A program made the translations under genes and the position numbers. DNA of 64,000 nucleotides from G963665595 sp963665595 (GTDB lineage: Bacteria > Actinomycetota > Coriobacteriia > Coriobacteriales > CADBOM01): assembly GCA_963665595.2 (NCBI GenBank), contig CAXXJK010000004.1:434001-498000 (forward strand), in the 5' to 3' direction. How positions within the stretch are numbered: position 1 is the first letter of the stretch; each line of letters opens with the position of its first letter. The notes beneath the pieces are model-generated. The model did no database searches. It worked only from the letters and a program-made list of their open reading frames with translations, and was not told the DNA's origin. Positions 52,585 through 62,271 of this stretch are shown here, one piece after another.

Positions 52585-54066
52585 CTAGCGTAACTTTTTC
52601 CTTATTCTTAAAACAAAACCAATTCCTATGTACGCCACAATAACAGGAAGTATTCTCCAAGAAAAAGCACGAACCATGTCGTGAAAATCGCCTCTAACAA
52701 ATGACGTAAATAAGCAAAGAAAACATGCGAGTATAATAAAAACCAGTAATGGAGATTTTTTGCCAGACTCCTTTCCTCTAAACACTAGCCAAGCGATAAG
52801 GGCTCCCCAAACCACAAAGACGATGCACCCAAACCAGGAAAAGTTAATGAACGACTCAGCAACGGATGAATAGCCAACTCCAGACCAAGTGTGATTTGCT
52901 GCATGAGTAACCCAATTGGTCAAAGATGCGTATTGCTCGGCTGGATGAATTGCCCAAAATCCCAAATTAGGGATAATAGAGGTCAGCGAAATCAAATAGG
53001 TAAAACCAAATCTAAGGGGATAGTAGCCAGGAACAAGTTCCATCGTGTACAGGAGAGGCGAAATGCTCCATCCGAACTCGTCGCATGTGTTTACAATGAT
53101 ATTATTATCAACTGTCAATGCCTTAACAAAATCGTCAAAGCTACGATCCGCAGCCGATCGAATTGTCTGCGTTATGCTTGCCGCAACAACAAGCGCAATA
53201 ATTACGATAATTAAAATTAATTTTGTTTTTTTAGTAAAATGAACATCTTGAAAGTAGAAAAAAACCATTAATGCAATTGCCGCCGCAACTCCTCCGGAAC
53301 GACCTCCTATCATAAATTTTAGAGCAATAAGAAAGATAAAGCATCCGATGATTAAGTTACGTTTTTTTATGTCTTTTCGCACTGCTACCAAGAGAGCGAG
53401 CATAGCAGGTTCGAAAAGATTCGCGACCACAGTGTTCATCGAGCTGACTGAGCTCTGATACGCATCTGTATATATATAGGCATAGCCATGTGCCATACTA
53501 CTTGAAAACATGCTTGCAAGATTTATAAAATATGAAGGAAAAGTAATCAGCGCAATCAAAATTGAAGCAACCAGAAGGCATTGCTCTTTAAAACCAGAGT
53601 CATCCAATTTGATATTTTTCTTTAAAAACTCTTTATACGGCCTTACGCAATACGTACCGAAAGAGAAGAGACTGAGACACAGTAATATATACTGTTCAGC
53701 GCATACAATTGTTTCGACCGAGTGCTCTCCCGACTGGTATACATTTAGTGTTGTTTGCTCGCCCAGCAGCCATATGATACATTGACCTAAGTTAAACAAG
53801 TATAGACATATCATAGTCATGGGAATAGGAGAAAACAGTTCGCCGTTAACATATTTCCAAAGGATAAGCTGAACAAACAAAGAAACGATTGCAAATATAC
53901 CGTAGGCAAGCATTGCTCGGTAATCACTCTGCACCAGAACAATTGATATAAGCGTCAAGATAAACAGTAACACCGTTACTAATTGAGCAAAAAGTTTGCG
54001 TTTATACCAACTGAACTCCTCACCTGACCTTGAGGCCTTGCTCGAAATGCCATAATTAACTTTCAT
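52585..54066 (-). CDS. wzy: O-antigen polymerase-like Wzy
   Basis: 493 residues with about 12 hydrophobic segments and a long loop near 320-400. The sequence FMIGGRSGGVAAAIALMVFF and RFGFTYLISLTSIIPNLGF fit the O-antigen polysaccharide polymerase (Wzy) family, whose members are poorly conserved. It would polymerise the flipped repeat units outside the membrane. Its 3' end nearly abuts the acyltransferase start, and its start overlaps the upstream glycosyltransferase stop. Confidence 0.82.
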   Translation of the reverse strand: MKVNYGISSKASRSGEEFSWYKRKLFAQLVTVLLFILTLISIVLVQSDYRAMLAYGIFAIVSLFVQLILWKYVNGELFSPIPMTMICLYLFNLGQCIIWLLGEQTTLNVYQSGEHSVETIVCAEQYILLCLSLFSFGTYCVRPYKEFLKKNIKLDDSGFKEQCLLVASILIALITFPSYFINLASMFSSSMAHGYAYIYTDAYQSSVSSMNTVVANLFEPAMLALLVAVRKDIKKRNLIIGCFIFLIALKFMIGGRSGGVAAAIALMVFFYFQDVHFTKKTKLILIIVIIALVVAASITQTIRSAADRSFDDFVKALTVDNNIIVNTCDEFGWSISPLLYTMELVPGYYPLRFGFTYLISLTSIIPNLGFWAIHPAEQYASLTNWVTHAANHTWSGVGYSSVAESFINFSWFGCIVFVVWGALIAWLVFRGKESGKKSPLLVFIILACFLCLFTSFVRGDFHDMVRAFSWRILPVIVAYIGIGFVLRIRKKLR

Positions 54067-55177
54067 CTTCAGCCATTTCGTATAGAGTTAACAAGCTTCC
54101 GATATTATCTCTAACATCAAATCCTTTTCTTTTAATAGCCTGAAGAGAAGCATGCATATCTTTTTTTTCCGTTGTAACCGTTGTCGATATTACCTCTTTA
54201 GCCCAAAGATTAACATCAAGAGGCAAATATTGCACATCGCAAAACCCGCAGTCGGCTTCCTTAGTAATCAAATCTGAAACAAAACAAGGGAGCCCCACGC
54301 ACTGAGCTTCAAGTAATGTGACCGGAAGCCCTTCGTAAACAGAAGGCATTATAAATATATTCGAAGAATAGAGTATCAAGGGAACGTCTCTTCTTAACCC
54401 CAAGAAAAGTACTCGGCTTGAGCTATGCAATGAGGCCGCCTGTTCCTCACACTTTTTTCTTGTAACCCCATCGCCAACAAACACAAATACTGCATGTTCG
54501 TTTTGCTCAATTACAAAGTCAGCAACTTCAATAGCAAATTTCTGGTTTTTTGCATCATCAAACCGCCCAACATGAGTGATGACAATCGCGTTTTCTGGAA
54601 TATTTTCTTTGCGACGAAAAAGTATTGCGTCTCGATTCGTCAAACATTCAAAATAGCTGGTGTCAATTCCGTTATTAATAACTTCAAAATCCATATTCCC
54701 AAACAATGCTTTTCCTGCGTCTGCACCACATGCGACTCTCTTTGCGCCTGAAATCTGAATCAATATTCTACATACAATTATACCCGCTCTTCCCACAACA
54801 GATCTGATCCCTGCGCTATGGGAGTGACAAATAATGCACTTGACACCTGCCATCCTCGCAGCAAATGCCACAAAGCCATTCATCGCATCCATATGAATAT
54901 GTACAATATCATATGGCCCATTAAGCTCAATAAGTTCGCGCAAGTTTCTTATATACTTAAATGGTCCAACCGAACGCATATTTTCAGTAAAAATGATGGT
55001 GCCGCTATCCAAAACCTGTTGTTCATAACCATCTTCAATCTTCTTGTGAACTAAAAAATCAAACGCGACTTTTTCGTTTGGAACATTCTTCAAGTAGCTG
55101 ATAACCGTGCTTTCTGCACCCCCCAAACCTAGAGAGTATAAAACTTGCAAGCACCTTGTCTGCCGGACTTTGCGCAC
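54056..55177 (-). CDS. GT4-type glycosyltransferase
   Basis: 373 residues, GT-B fold. N-terminal LQVLYSLGLGGAESTVISYL (GG-A-E loop), YDIVHIHMDAMNGFVAFAAR, and C-terminal ITHVGRFDDAKNQKFAIEVA, VFVFVGDG, FIMPSVYEGLPVTLLEAQCV with the E-G-x-P-x-x-x-x-E motif. Close to EpsF/CapM-type enzymes. Overlaps the wzy start by 11 bases. Confidence 0.92.
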   Translation of the reverse strand: MRKVRQTRCLQVLYSLGLGGAESTVISYLKNVPNEKVAFDFLVHKKIEDGYEQQVLDSGTIIFTENMRSVGPFKYIRNLRELIELNGPYDIVHIHMDAMNGFVAFAARMAGVKCIICHSHSAGIRSVVGRAGIIVCRILIQISGAKRVACGADAGKALFGNMDFEVINNGIDTSYFECLTNRDAILFRRKENIPENAIVITHVGRFDDAKNQKFAIEVADFVIEQNEHAVFVFVGDGVTRKKCEEQAASLHSSSRVLFLGLRRDVPLILYSSNIFIMPSVYEGLPVTLLEAQCVGLPCFVSDLITKEADCGFCDVQYLPLDVNLWAKEVISTTVTTEKKDMHASLQAIKRKGFDVRDNIGSLLTLYEMAEDES

Positions 55178-55178
55178 C

Positions 55179-56309
55179 TTAATTCACTTTTCTCCATACA
55201 GTACTGTTGATGATTCCAACATAGCTTTGAATAATCTTGATAACTTTGACGCTTACATTTTCATCAACGTAAGCTGGCACAGTAAAACCCTCATCTTTAT
55301 TCGCATGCATAGCAATCGCCAAGTCAACCCCTTGCATTACTTGATCAGACGTAATAGATCCTATTATAAATATACCAGCATCCATTGCTTCCGGACGCTC
55401 AGTGGACGTTCTAATAGATACGGCCGGAAACTTGAAATACGAACCTTCCTCTGGTAAGGTTCCAGAATCTGAAACAACACAAAAAGCACTCTGTTGTAAA
55501 TAATTGTAATCAAAGAAACCAAGAGGCTGATGCTGAATAACCTTAGCGTCAAATAAAAAATTGCGATTATCAATATGCTTTTTTGAGCGGGGATGGCATG
55601 AATACAGAATCGGCATGCTATATCTCTTTGCTAAACTATTAACTGCATTCATCAGAGAAAAAAAGTTTTCTTCAATATCAATGTTTTCTTCACGGTGCGC
55701 GCTAAGAAGAATGAATTTCCCAACCTCAAGACCCAGCTTACTAAGAATATCGCTTGAGTTGATACTCTCAATATTTGCCTTAAGAACCTCTGCCATGGGA
55801 GAACCAACTACAAAGGTATTTTCTGGTTTCGCTCCTGCGTCAAGAATATAGCGACGAGCGTGTTCAGAATAGCAGAGATTGACATCACTTGTAACATCCA
55901 CAATGCGGCGAATCACCTCTTCGGGCAAGTTTTCATCTCTGCATCGATTCCCCGCTTCCATATGAAAAATGGGAATCTTTAAGCGCTTTGCAGAAATAAC
56001 GCATAAGCAAGAGTTTGTGTCGCCCAACACTAAGACTGCGTCTGGTTTTTCAGTAAGAAAGAGCTCATATGATTTTGCAATCACATTACCCATCGTCTGG
56101 CCCAGATTATCTCCGACGACGTCCAGATAATAATCCGGCTCACGAACTCCGAGCTCATCAAAAAAAACTTTGTTCAATTCATAATCATAGTTTTGCCCAG
56201 TATGAACAATTGATAGGTCAAAATACTGATCTGCCTTTTTAACTATTTCAGATAGTTTAATAATTTCTGGACGCGTTCCCATCACTACCATCAGTTTAAG
56301 ACTACTCAT
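55179..56309 (-). CDS. Non-hydrolysing UDP-HexNAc 2-epimerase (WecB/FnlC/WbvD-like)
   Basis: 376 residues. LMVVMGTRPEIIKLSEIVK opens the fold. FHMEAGNRCRDENLPEEVIR (the E of EAGNR and the DxxxPEE block), FILLSAHREENID and SDSGTLPEEGSYFKFPAVSI are signatures of UDP-GlcNAc 2-epimerase relatives that use 6-deoxy-L-HexNAc substrates. With the reductase and dehydratase that precede it, it forms the last step of a UDP-6-deoxy-L-HexNAc pathway. Confidence 0.9.
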   Translation of the reverse strand: MSSLKLMVVMGTRPEIIKLSEIVKKADQYFDLSIVHTGQNYDYELNKVFFDELGVREPDYYLDVVGDNLGQTMGNVIAKSYELFLTEKPDAVLVLGDTNSCLCVISAKRLKIPIFHMEAGNRCRDENLPEEVIRRIVDVTSDVNLCYSEHARRYILDAGAKPENTFVVGSPMAEVLKANIESINSSDILSKLGLEVGKFILLSAHREENIDIEENFFSLMNAVNSLAKRYSMPILYSCHPRSKKHIDNRNFLFDAKVIQHQPLGFFDYNYLQQSAFCVVSDSGTLPEEGSYFKFPAVSIRTSTERPEAMDAGIFIIGSITSDQVMQGVDLAIAMHANKDEGFTVPAYVDENVSVKVIKIIQSYVGIINSTVWRKVN

Positions 56310-56313
56310 ACGC

Positions 56314-57177
56314 CTATCCTAAATTATAGTGTGGATATAGCTCACGATGAGCTTCTATCCACTTTGCCATTTCTTCAATTTGAGTTCTATACATCTTGGG
56401 GCGAAAACCACATTCGTAATTCGTTCGAACCAACGTTTTGTCCAAAACAAAACTGTCATTTTTACGTATTTCAATATTTTGATTTTCGAAAAAATCACTG
56501 AAGAGACAAAGCAGATTGTATTTTGAAATACTTCTACTGGGAACCATGTTAACAAGACCAGTTGAGATGAACTCCGATGTGTACTCCATCGCCTTCGCAA
56601 GTTCAAGCGTCGTTAAGCCTGTCCATAGTGCTCGAGAGAATCCATCGATAGAGCCAGTTTGTTTCATAAACCAATTAAATAGGCCGGTTCCTCCATAATT
56701 CATGTCAGGGCCAATAATAGAATTACGCATTGTTAGATTCTTGTTATCGTCGAGCTCACCTAGCGCCTTTGAGCGGTCATAAAACAACCTGCCGTCTGGA
56801 AAACTGCTCTCAACGTATGGGCCAGTGTTTCCGGCAAACACGCAATCTGTGCTCATTTGAATCACGCGAGTATTCAGCATTGAAGTCAAATAGGCTAATC
56901 TATGCGGGAAATACCCATTTAAATATGCCGCTAGGTCTCTACGATTTTCAGCTGCTTCGACTAATAAACCAATAGCGTTGATAACAAAGTCATAGTAACC
57001 ATTTGCAACAACATCTTCGACAAGCTTTTCGTCGAAAGCATCCCCAACAATGTTACTATCTAAAAAATATATTGGTCTCCTAGTGAAACCGGTAACATCA
57101 TGTCCTTGCTCTTTTAGATAAAGAGAAATTACATGACCAGCCATTCCGGAAGCACCAAAAACTAGAAACCTGCTCAT
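56314..57177 (-). CDS. RmlD-like SDR reductase (WbvR-type)
   Basis: 287 residues. FLVFGASGMAGHVISLYLKE is the Rossmann start, with RVIQMSTDCVFAGNTGPY (STDxVF) and FYDRSKALGE in place of the usual YGxxK. It resembles dTDP-4-dehydrorhamnose reductase but, unlike the FnlB/WbjC/CapF reductases of the L-FucNAc route, has no C-terminal cupin domain. Its position between a FnlA-type dehydratase and a 2-epimerase fits reduction of the 4-keto-L intermediate to UDP-L-RhaNAc. It overlaps the dehydratase stop by four bases. Confidence 0.85.
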   Translation of the reverse strand: MSRFLVFGASGMAGHVISLYLKEQGHDVTGFTRRPIYFLDSNIVGDAFDEKLVEDVVANGYYDFVINAIGLLVEAAENRRDLAAYLNGYFPHRLAYLTSMLNTRVIQMSTDCVFAGNTGPYVESSFPDGRLFYDRSKALGELDDNKNLTMRNSIIGPDMNYGGTGLFNWFMKQTGSIDGFSRALWTGLTTLELAKAMEYTSEFISTGLVNMVPSRSISKYNLLCLFSDFFENQNIEIRKNDSFVLDKTLVRTNYECGFRPKMYRTQIEEMAKWIEAHRELYPHYNLG

Positions 57178-58223
57178 TGAAGCGCCACCATCTCGTCACC
57201 TTCAAGGGCAGCCATAACATATTCAGTCGTTAGCAACTTCTTTATCGTTTCTTCGACATCAAGGCGGCGAGTATTGTGACTAGTGTAAGGTTCATCGGCC
57301 ATCGTTTTAACCTCTCCTTGAGCGAAAAACTTATCATAATTGAGATCGCGCGAATCAGGACAGATGCGATAATAGTTGCCCATGTCCTCTGCACGAAGCC
57401 TTTCCTCACAGGTCATAAGTGTCTCATATAGCTTCTCGCCATGACGAGTTCCAATAACTTCCGTCCCAGTTTTGCCAAACAGTTCCTGAACCGCCTCAGT
57501 CAAAGTACCGATTGTCGAAGCCGCGGCTTTTTGGATAAATAAATCCCCAGGATTAGCATGCATAAAAGCAAATTGAACTAAACTGACGGCTTCGTCAAGG
57601 TTCATGAGAAACCTAGTCATGTTGGGATCTGTTACCGTAACCGGATTACCATTATGAATTTGTTCAATAAACAATGGTATGACGCTGCCACGACTGCACA
57701 TAACATTGCCATAGCGAGTGCAGCAAATGGTGGTGCGGTCGGCACCGTTACGAGCATTGGCGTAAATAATTTTCTCCATCATAGCCTTTGAGGTGCCCAT
57801 AGCATTAATAGGATAGGCAGCCTTATCGGTGCTGAGGCATACAACCTTGCTAACACCGCCATCAATTGCCGCATGAAGAACATTGTCCGTTCCAAGCACG
57901 TTGGTCTTAACCGCTTCCATTGGAAAAAACTCACAAGAAGGAACCTGTTTCAGCGCAGCTGCGTGAAAAACATAGTCGACACCATGCATGGCATCCCGCA
58001 CAGACTGAATATCTCGGACATCGCCAATATGAAAACTAACTTTCGCAGCAAGTTTCTGATGATTTCTTTGAAGAAAATGACGCAATTCATCCTGTTTTTT
58101 TTCATCCCGAGAAAAAATACGAATTTCTCCGATATCCGAATTTAGAAAATGGTTAAGAACCGTGCGCCCAAAGCTACCAGTACCACCCGTAATTAACAAT
58201 GTTTTATCTTTGTAAATACTCAT
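57174..58223 (-). CDS. UDP-GlcNAc 4,6-dehydratase/5-epimerase (FnlA/CapE/WbvB-like)
   Basis: About 349 residues, extended SDR family. LLITGGTGSFGRTVLNHFL binds NAD; IRIFSRDEKKQDELR, FHAAALKQVPSCEFFPMEAV and STDKAAYPINAMGTSKAMME follow. The last shows the MxxxK active site in place of YxxxK that typifies FnlA/CapE enzymes. It converts UDP-GlcNAc to a 4-keto-6-deoxy-L-arabino sugar. The start at 58223 follows GGGAGAAAG; the frame is open to 58238. The first gene of the three-step UDP-6-deoxy-L-HexNAc set. Confidence 0.93.
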   Translation of the reverse strand: MSIYKDKTLLITGGTGSFGRTVLNHFLNSDIGEIRIFSRDEKKQDELRHFLQRNHQKLAAKVSFHIGDVRDIQSVRDAMHGVDYVFHAAALKQVPSCEFFPMEAVKTNVLGTDNVLHAAIDGGVSKVVCLSTDKAAYPINAMGTSKAMMEKIIYANARNGADRTTICCTRYGNVMCSRGSVIPLFIEQIHNGNPVTVTDPNMTRFLMNLDEAVSLVQFAFMHANPGDLFIQKAAASTIGTLTEAVQELFGKTGTEVIGTRHGEKLYETLMTCEERLRAEDMGNYYRICPDSRDLNYDKFFAQGEVKTMADEPYTSHNTRRLDVEETIKKLLTTEYVMAALEGDEMVALQ

Positions 58224-59448
58224 CTTTCTCCCAACCATATGAATTCGAAAACTCTCTGATTAGTATGTCTTCAAAAGAGTCCATAAACGCAGTTTTGGTA
58301 AAATGCGTCTTAAAATAAGTACGACCATTCTCACCGCAATGATCCCAACAAACATCATTTGCCATAAAACTCTTGATCGAAACTGCCATAGCTCGAGGAT
58401 CACCAAACGGAACAACCTGCCCGCAACAAGACTCTTCTATAATCGTTCGAGCACCACCTCCAACGGCGCCCAGAACAGGTTTTCCAGCGGCCATGTAACC
58501 TTGCAATTTTGAGGGTATTGTGGAACCAATTAGATTTGAATCATCAAGTCCAAGTATGCAAAGATCGGAAATTTTGTAATATTCTTCCATTTCTGATTGG
58601 AGTCTTCGACCGTGAAAAATAACTTTATCAGAAAGATCGTTTATCTTGACATAGCGTTTTGATTCTTCAAAACATTCGCCATCTCCCACAAAGTGCATAA
58701 CCAATCCATGTTCCTTTTTCAGCAGATTGATAGCTTCAAGCATATAGTTAATACCTTGGACAGAACCCATATTCCCAAAAAACATCAAGTTAATTCCTTC
58801 ATGTTTCTTAATCAATTTTTTCTCCAGAAGTTCATCCGAAGCAAACTGGGGTATAAAATGAATTTTTTCGAGATCAATGCCGTGATATTTAACGAAGTAT
58901 TCCGAAAAATCAGGAGATTGAACTATGATCTGGTCCGCACCTTGATAAATTCTCCTACAAACTTTCCCGTAATGGTTTACAACAACTTTGAATCTATTCT
59001 TTAACCAAGCCTTCAAAGATTCGGGCCAGAGGTCGCAGCAGTATAAAACGACCGGTACGCCAGTCTTCTCTTTATATCGAATTGCCGCCTCCGACATCAT
59101 TCCTGGAGAAAGTTGATATGCAAAGACAATATCGAATTCGCTGTCTAGGCTTAAGACCGCTCGATTAGCAGATTTCCAATATGAATAATAGTTGCGCATT
59201 CTATTGACCAAGCCTGTTTTACGGGAGACCTCATGACATCGTTTAATTGTTACACCGTTGTGTTCTTGTTTCCAATTAGCCCTATCTTTATACTCAGCTG
59301 GAATAATGTTGGATAAACCTTCAAGATTGACATTAGGAAGCCCCGTAAGAACTGTCACTCTGTGACCACGAGACACAAGTTCCTCGCAAATATCAGTTAT
59401 CTGAAACTGCTCAGGCCAATAATACTGACAGATAACCAAGACTTTCAT
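58204..59448 (-). CDS. GT4-type glycosyltransferase (WbuB-like)
   Basis: About 414 residues. KVLVICQYYWPEQFQITDIC and HRVTVLTGLPNVNLEGLSNI at the N-terminus, VVLYCCDLWPESLKAWLKNR in the middle and FFGNMGSVQGINYMLEAINL then IPSKLQGYMAAGKPVLGAVG at the C-terminus. This subgroup is typified by WbuB, an L-FucNAc transferase, which fits the neighbouring pathway. The ATG at 59448 follows GGAGG by eight bases. Confidence 0.9.
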   Translation of the reverse strand: MKVLVICQYYWPEQFQITDICEELVSRGHRVTVLTGLPNVNLEGLSNIIPAEYKDRANWKQEHNGVTIKRCHEVSRKTGLVNRMRNYYSYWKSANRAVLSLDSEFDIVFAYQLSPGMMSEAAIRYKEKTGVPVVLYCCDLWPESLKAWLKNRFKVVVNHYGKVCRRIYQGADQIIVQSPDFSEYFVKYHGIDLEKIHFIPQFASDELLEKKLIKKHEGINLMFFGNMGSVQGINYMLEAINLLKKEHGLVMHFVGDGECFEESKRYVKINDLSDKVIFHGRRLQSEMEEYYKISDLCILGLDDSNLIGSTIPSKLQGYMAAGKPVLGAVGGGARTIIEESCCGQVVPFGDPRAMAVSIKSFMANDVCWDHCGENGRTYFKTHFTKTAFMDSFEDILIREFSNSYGWEKDEYLQR

Positions 59449-59726
59449 AGCGCTATCCTCCATAATGATATAGGTGTCTGCAGCATCAGTAAGCGCAGTC
59501 TTTGCCACACTAGCACAGCATCGAAGACAGCGATTTCACCTTTTTGAGTCTTAACCCCTACAACACTTTGTAGAATAGGACATTATGGCAGCGTCGAAAT
59601 CGTCTTCGAGACGATGGGTGACACGTGATGCACAATACTCAAAACTCTAATAGTAAGTTCGTTGACATACTGATGGCATTAAAGAACTCTGACCATTAGC
59701 ACTGGTCTGTCAAAAGAATTTCATTT

Positions 59727-60554
59727 TTACCTGTGAATCTTTTCTGGCGTAGCACTTTTCGTAGCAAAATCGTTAGCTTCTTTGATTAAAAAGACATCGG
59801 TCTGGGCATTTCCCGTCATCTCATCATTAAAGATATATAACGTGTCATCCACTATGCGTACTTTTTCAATAACATTTGTTGTATCAATAAAATTTTGACG
59901 TTTGTGGGCGGTCTCAAAAGACTCAAAGGTATTTGTATTTATGTCTATGCTTGACTCACTAGCCTGGGCATCAACTACACCAAAAAAGCTGGTAACAACA
60001 CCAATCGTTTTGATGAAACACTTCAAATCAAAAATGAAACTAAGTTTCTCAACATATTCAGTATCAAATTCAACTTTTTGATCATCCGTCAGTAGGTCAC
60101 GGCCATTAACCTGCGCCCATCCCGTAAGTCCAGGCCTGACACTATGCACGTCATGTTTTTCTCGTAACTCTATAAGATCAAACTGATTCCAGAGCGAGGG
60201 GCGAGGCCCTATAATTGCCATATCGCCTTTTAGTATATTAAATAACTGTGGAAGTTCGTTAAGAGAAGTTTTTCTCAGAAATTCTCCCATAGGAGTATAG
60301 TGGACGTTATCTTTCATCATTTTACTCGTTGCAAGTTCGCTTGGAGTATCTTTGCTCATAGTCTCAAATTTGTAAATATAGAAATCAGTCATATTTCTGC
60401 CCGTTCGTTTCTGCTTGAAAATAACTGACTCACCACCACTCATTTTGATCGCAACGGCGATAATGGCAAAAAGCCAACTCAGCAATACAAGCGCAAAAAC
60501 CGCCAGCAGAATGTCAAGGACTCGCTTTATGTAGTCTCGATAAAGTTTATTCAT
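59727..60554 (-). CDS. Polyprenyl-phosphate sugar-1-phosphate transferase (PglC/WcaJ-type)
   Basis: 275 residues. Membrane-inserted N-terminal helix (VLDILLAVFALVLLSWLFAI), then VIFKQKRTGRNMTDFYIYKF, TSLNELPQLFNILKGDMAII, GPRPSL and RPGLTGWAQVNGRD with FDTEYVEKLS: the bacterial sugar transferase catalytic core, with the Asp-Glu-like pair. It starts repeat-unit synthesis on undecaprenyl phosphate. The last 75 residues (from about 200) are an acidic extension not seen in minimal PglC. The 278-bp gap 59449-59726 contains a 7-bp hairpin (59599-59615) but no gene. Confidence 0.92.
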   Translation of the reverse strand: MNKLYRDYIKRVLDILLAVFALVLLSWLFAIIAVAIKMSGGESVIFKQKRTGRNMTDFYIYKFETMSKDTPSELATSKMMKDNVHYTPMGEFLRKTSLNELPQLFNILKGDMAIIGPRPSLWNQFDLIELREKHDVHSVRPGLTGWAQVNGRDLLTDDQKVEFDTEYVEKLSFIFDLKCFIKTIGVVTSFFGVVDAQASESSIDINTNTFESFETAHKRQNFIDTTNVIEKVRIVDDTLYIFNDEMTGNAQTDVFLIKEANDFATKSATPEKIHR

Positions 60555-60560
60555 AACTGC

Positions 60561-61541
60561 TCATAGATTGTAGATATCAGTCTTGTAACGGGCGAGATTG
60601 TCGCGTAGAAATGCTATCGTCTCCGTCAGCCCATCGCGAAAGGACCATCTCGGTTTCCAGTCTGTTAAACTTTGGATCTTCTCGTTTGACCCCAATAGAC
60701 GATTTACCTCGCTATTCTCCGGACGTAGCCTTTCTTCATCGCACACAATATGCGCTGCTGGATTAATCAAAAAGATAAGTTCCGCCGCTAATTCGCCAAC
60801 AGAAATCTCATTTTGAGTGGCGATGTTTATCTCTTCGCCAAGAGTTCTATCACTTTCGGCGATGGCTATGAATCCCGCTGCAGTATCTTTAACATAGTTG
60901 AAATCTCTCGTCGGGGTAAGTGATCCTAACTCTATTTCAGTCCTGCCTGCAAGTAACTGCGTGATAATAGTGGGAATGACAGCGCGCGCAGACTGTCGAG
61001 GCCCATAGGCATTGAACGGCCTCACAATCGACACAGGTAAATTAAAACTGCGATAGAAGGACTCAGCGAGACGATCTGCACCAATTTTGGTAGCCGAATA
61101 GGGAGATTGGCCTTGAAAAGGATGGTGTTCGTCGATAGGCACGTATTGTGCCGTGCCATAAACCTCGGAAGTTGATGTGATGAGGACACGGGAAGTTTCC
61201 AACTGGCGCGCTGCCTGCAGAACATTTAATGTCCCTTTGATGTTAGTATCAACATATGCATCAGGAGAATGATAAGAAAATGGAATAGCGATAAGCGCGG
61301 CCAGATGAAATACCATGTCACAATCTTTCATTGCCTCGCGTACGCCATTGGGGTCGCGAACATCTCCACAGAATACTTCTATCTCCGAAAGTTCCTCTTT
61401 CGGCAAAGTATCGAGCCACCCCCATGAGTTGAATGAATTATAAAACGAGAAGGCCCGAACATCGTACCCATTCTCAAGAAGCAATTCGGTCAAATGGCTA
61501 CCTATAAAACCATCTGCGCCTGTAACCAATACCTTTTTCAA
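60561..61541 (-). CDS. NAD-dependent 4,6-dehydratase, LegB-like
   Basis: 326 residues of the extended SDR family. KVLVTGADGFIGSHLTELLL binds NAD; FSFYNSFNSWGWLDTLPKE, HLAALIAIPFSYHSPDAYVD, TSTSEVYGTAQYVP, YSATKIGADRLAESF (YxxxK) and RPFNAYGPRQSARAVIPTII are closely typical of LegB, which makes a 4-keto-6-deoxy-GlcNAc nucleotide for legionaminate or bacillosamine-like sugars. No legC, legG or legI follows, so the product may end in a simpler amino or deoxy sugar made with genes elsewhere. It follows the nucleotidyltransferase by 30 bp. Confidence 0.88.
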   Translation of the reverse strand: MKKVLVTGADGFIGSHLTELLLENGYDVRAFSFYNSFNSWGWLDTLPKEELSEIEVFCGDVRDPNGVREAMKDCDMVFHLAALIAIPFSYHSPDAYVDTNIKGTLNVLQAARQLETSRVLITSTSEVYGTAQYVPIDEHHPFQGQSPYSATKIGADRLAESFYRSFNLPVSIVRPFNAYGPRQSARAVIPTIITQLLAGRTEIELGSLTPTRDFNYVKDTAAGFIAIAESDRTLGEEINIATQNEISVGELAAELIFLINPAAHIVCDEERLRPENSEVNRLLGSNEKIQSLTDWKPRWSFRDGLTETIAFLRDNLARYKTDIYNL

Positions 61542-61571
61542 AGCTTCTTTCTCCTCTTATATTGAGTTTCG

Positions 61572-62270
61572 TTAATCGAACAGGTTGGCATCTTGCTGAG
61601 CCCTCATAAAGTCATCCTGACGCCCTATATCAAGCCAGTACTCTGTTATTTCATATTTTGCGGCTGGTTTTCCAACGGTAAGCATGGTCTCAAGTAAATC
61701 ATCTATACCAAAGTAGGTGTTATCAGGAATGAATTCAAAGACATCCGGTTTCATTATGTAGATACCAGCGAGAGCATATGAAACAAAATCGGGTTTCTCT
61801 TCGATATCTGTTATGACATCACCATCAAAATGAATATTTCCGAACGCGTATGGCATGGTTATTTTCTTCACGCCCGCAGTGAAGATAGCCTCCTGTGCAC
61901 AAGCGAATGCATACATATCATTGAAGTCAACGAGGCTCAGAATATCTCCGTTCATGACGAGAAACGGATCCTGAAGACGATCGCGCACCAACGAGAGCGG
62001 TCCGGCCGTTCCAAGCGCCTTAGATTCTTGGCTCACAACTAGGTTGACTCCATATTCGCTGCCATCACCAAGAAATCGCTTGATGTAAGTTCCTTTGAAG
62101 TTGGTAGCCAATATAACCTCATTAAAACCCGCTCGGGCGAGACGTTCGATCTGAATTTCGAGAACAGCCTTCTCGCCGATCGGAAGCAACGGTTTCGGTA
62201 TCGCATCCGTAAAAGGCTTGAGCCTCGTTCCTAGGCCTCCCGCTAAAATAACGGCTTGTTTCTTCTGCAT
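61572..62270 (-). CDS. Sugar-phosphate nucleotidyltransferase
   Basis: About 232 residues. AVILAGGLGTRLKPFTDAIP (with KPLLPIG) is the pyrophosphorylase signature, FLVMNGDIL holds the metal-binding Asp, and ITEYWLDIGRQDDFMRAQ is the C-terminal block of mannose-1-phosphate-type guanylyltransferases. Next to LegB it likely activates the sugar phosphate that LegB uses (compare PtmE in Campylobacter, a GDP-GlcN-forming enzyme, there fused to CBS domains). The start at 62270 is one base after the stop of a small frame (62272-62370). Confidence 0.88.
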   Translation of the reverse strand: MQKKQAVILAGGLGTRLKPFTDAIPKPLLPIGEKAVLEIQIERLARAGFNEVILATNFKGTYIKRFLGDGSEYGVNLVVSQESKALGTAGPLSLVRDRLQDPFLVMNGDILSLVDFNDMYAFACAQEAIFTAGVKKITMPYAFGNIHFDGDVITDIEEKPDFVSYALAGIYIMKPDVFEFIPDNTYFGIDDLLETMLTVGKPAAKYEITEYWLDIGRQDDFMRAQQDANLFD

Positions 62271-62271
62271 C

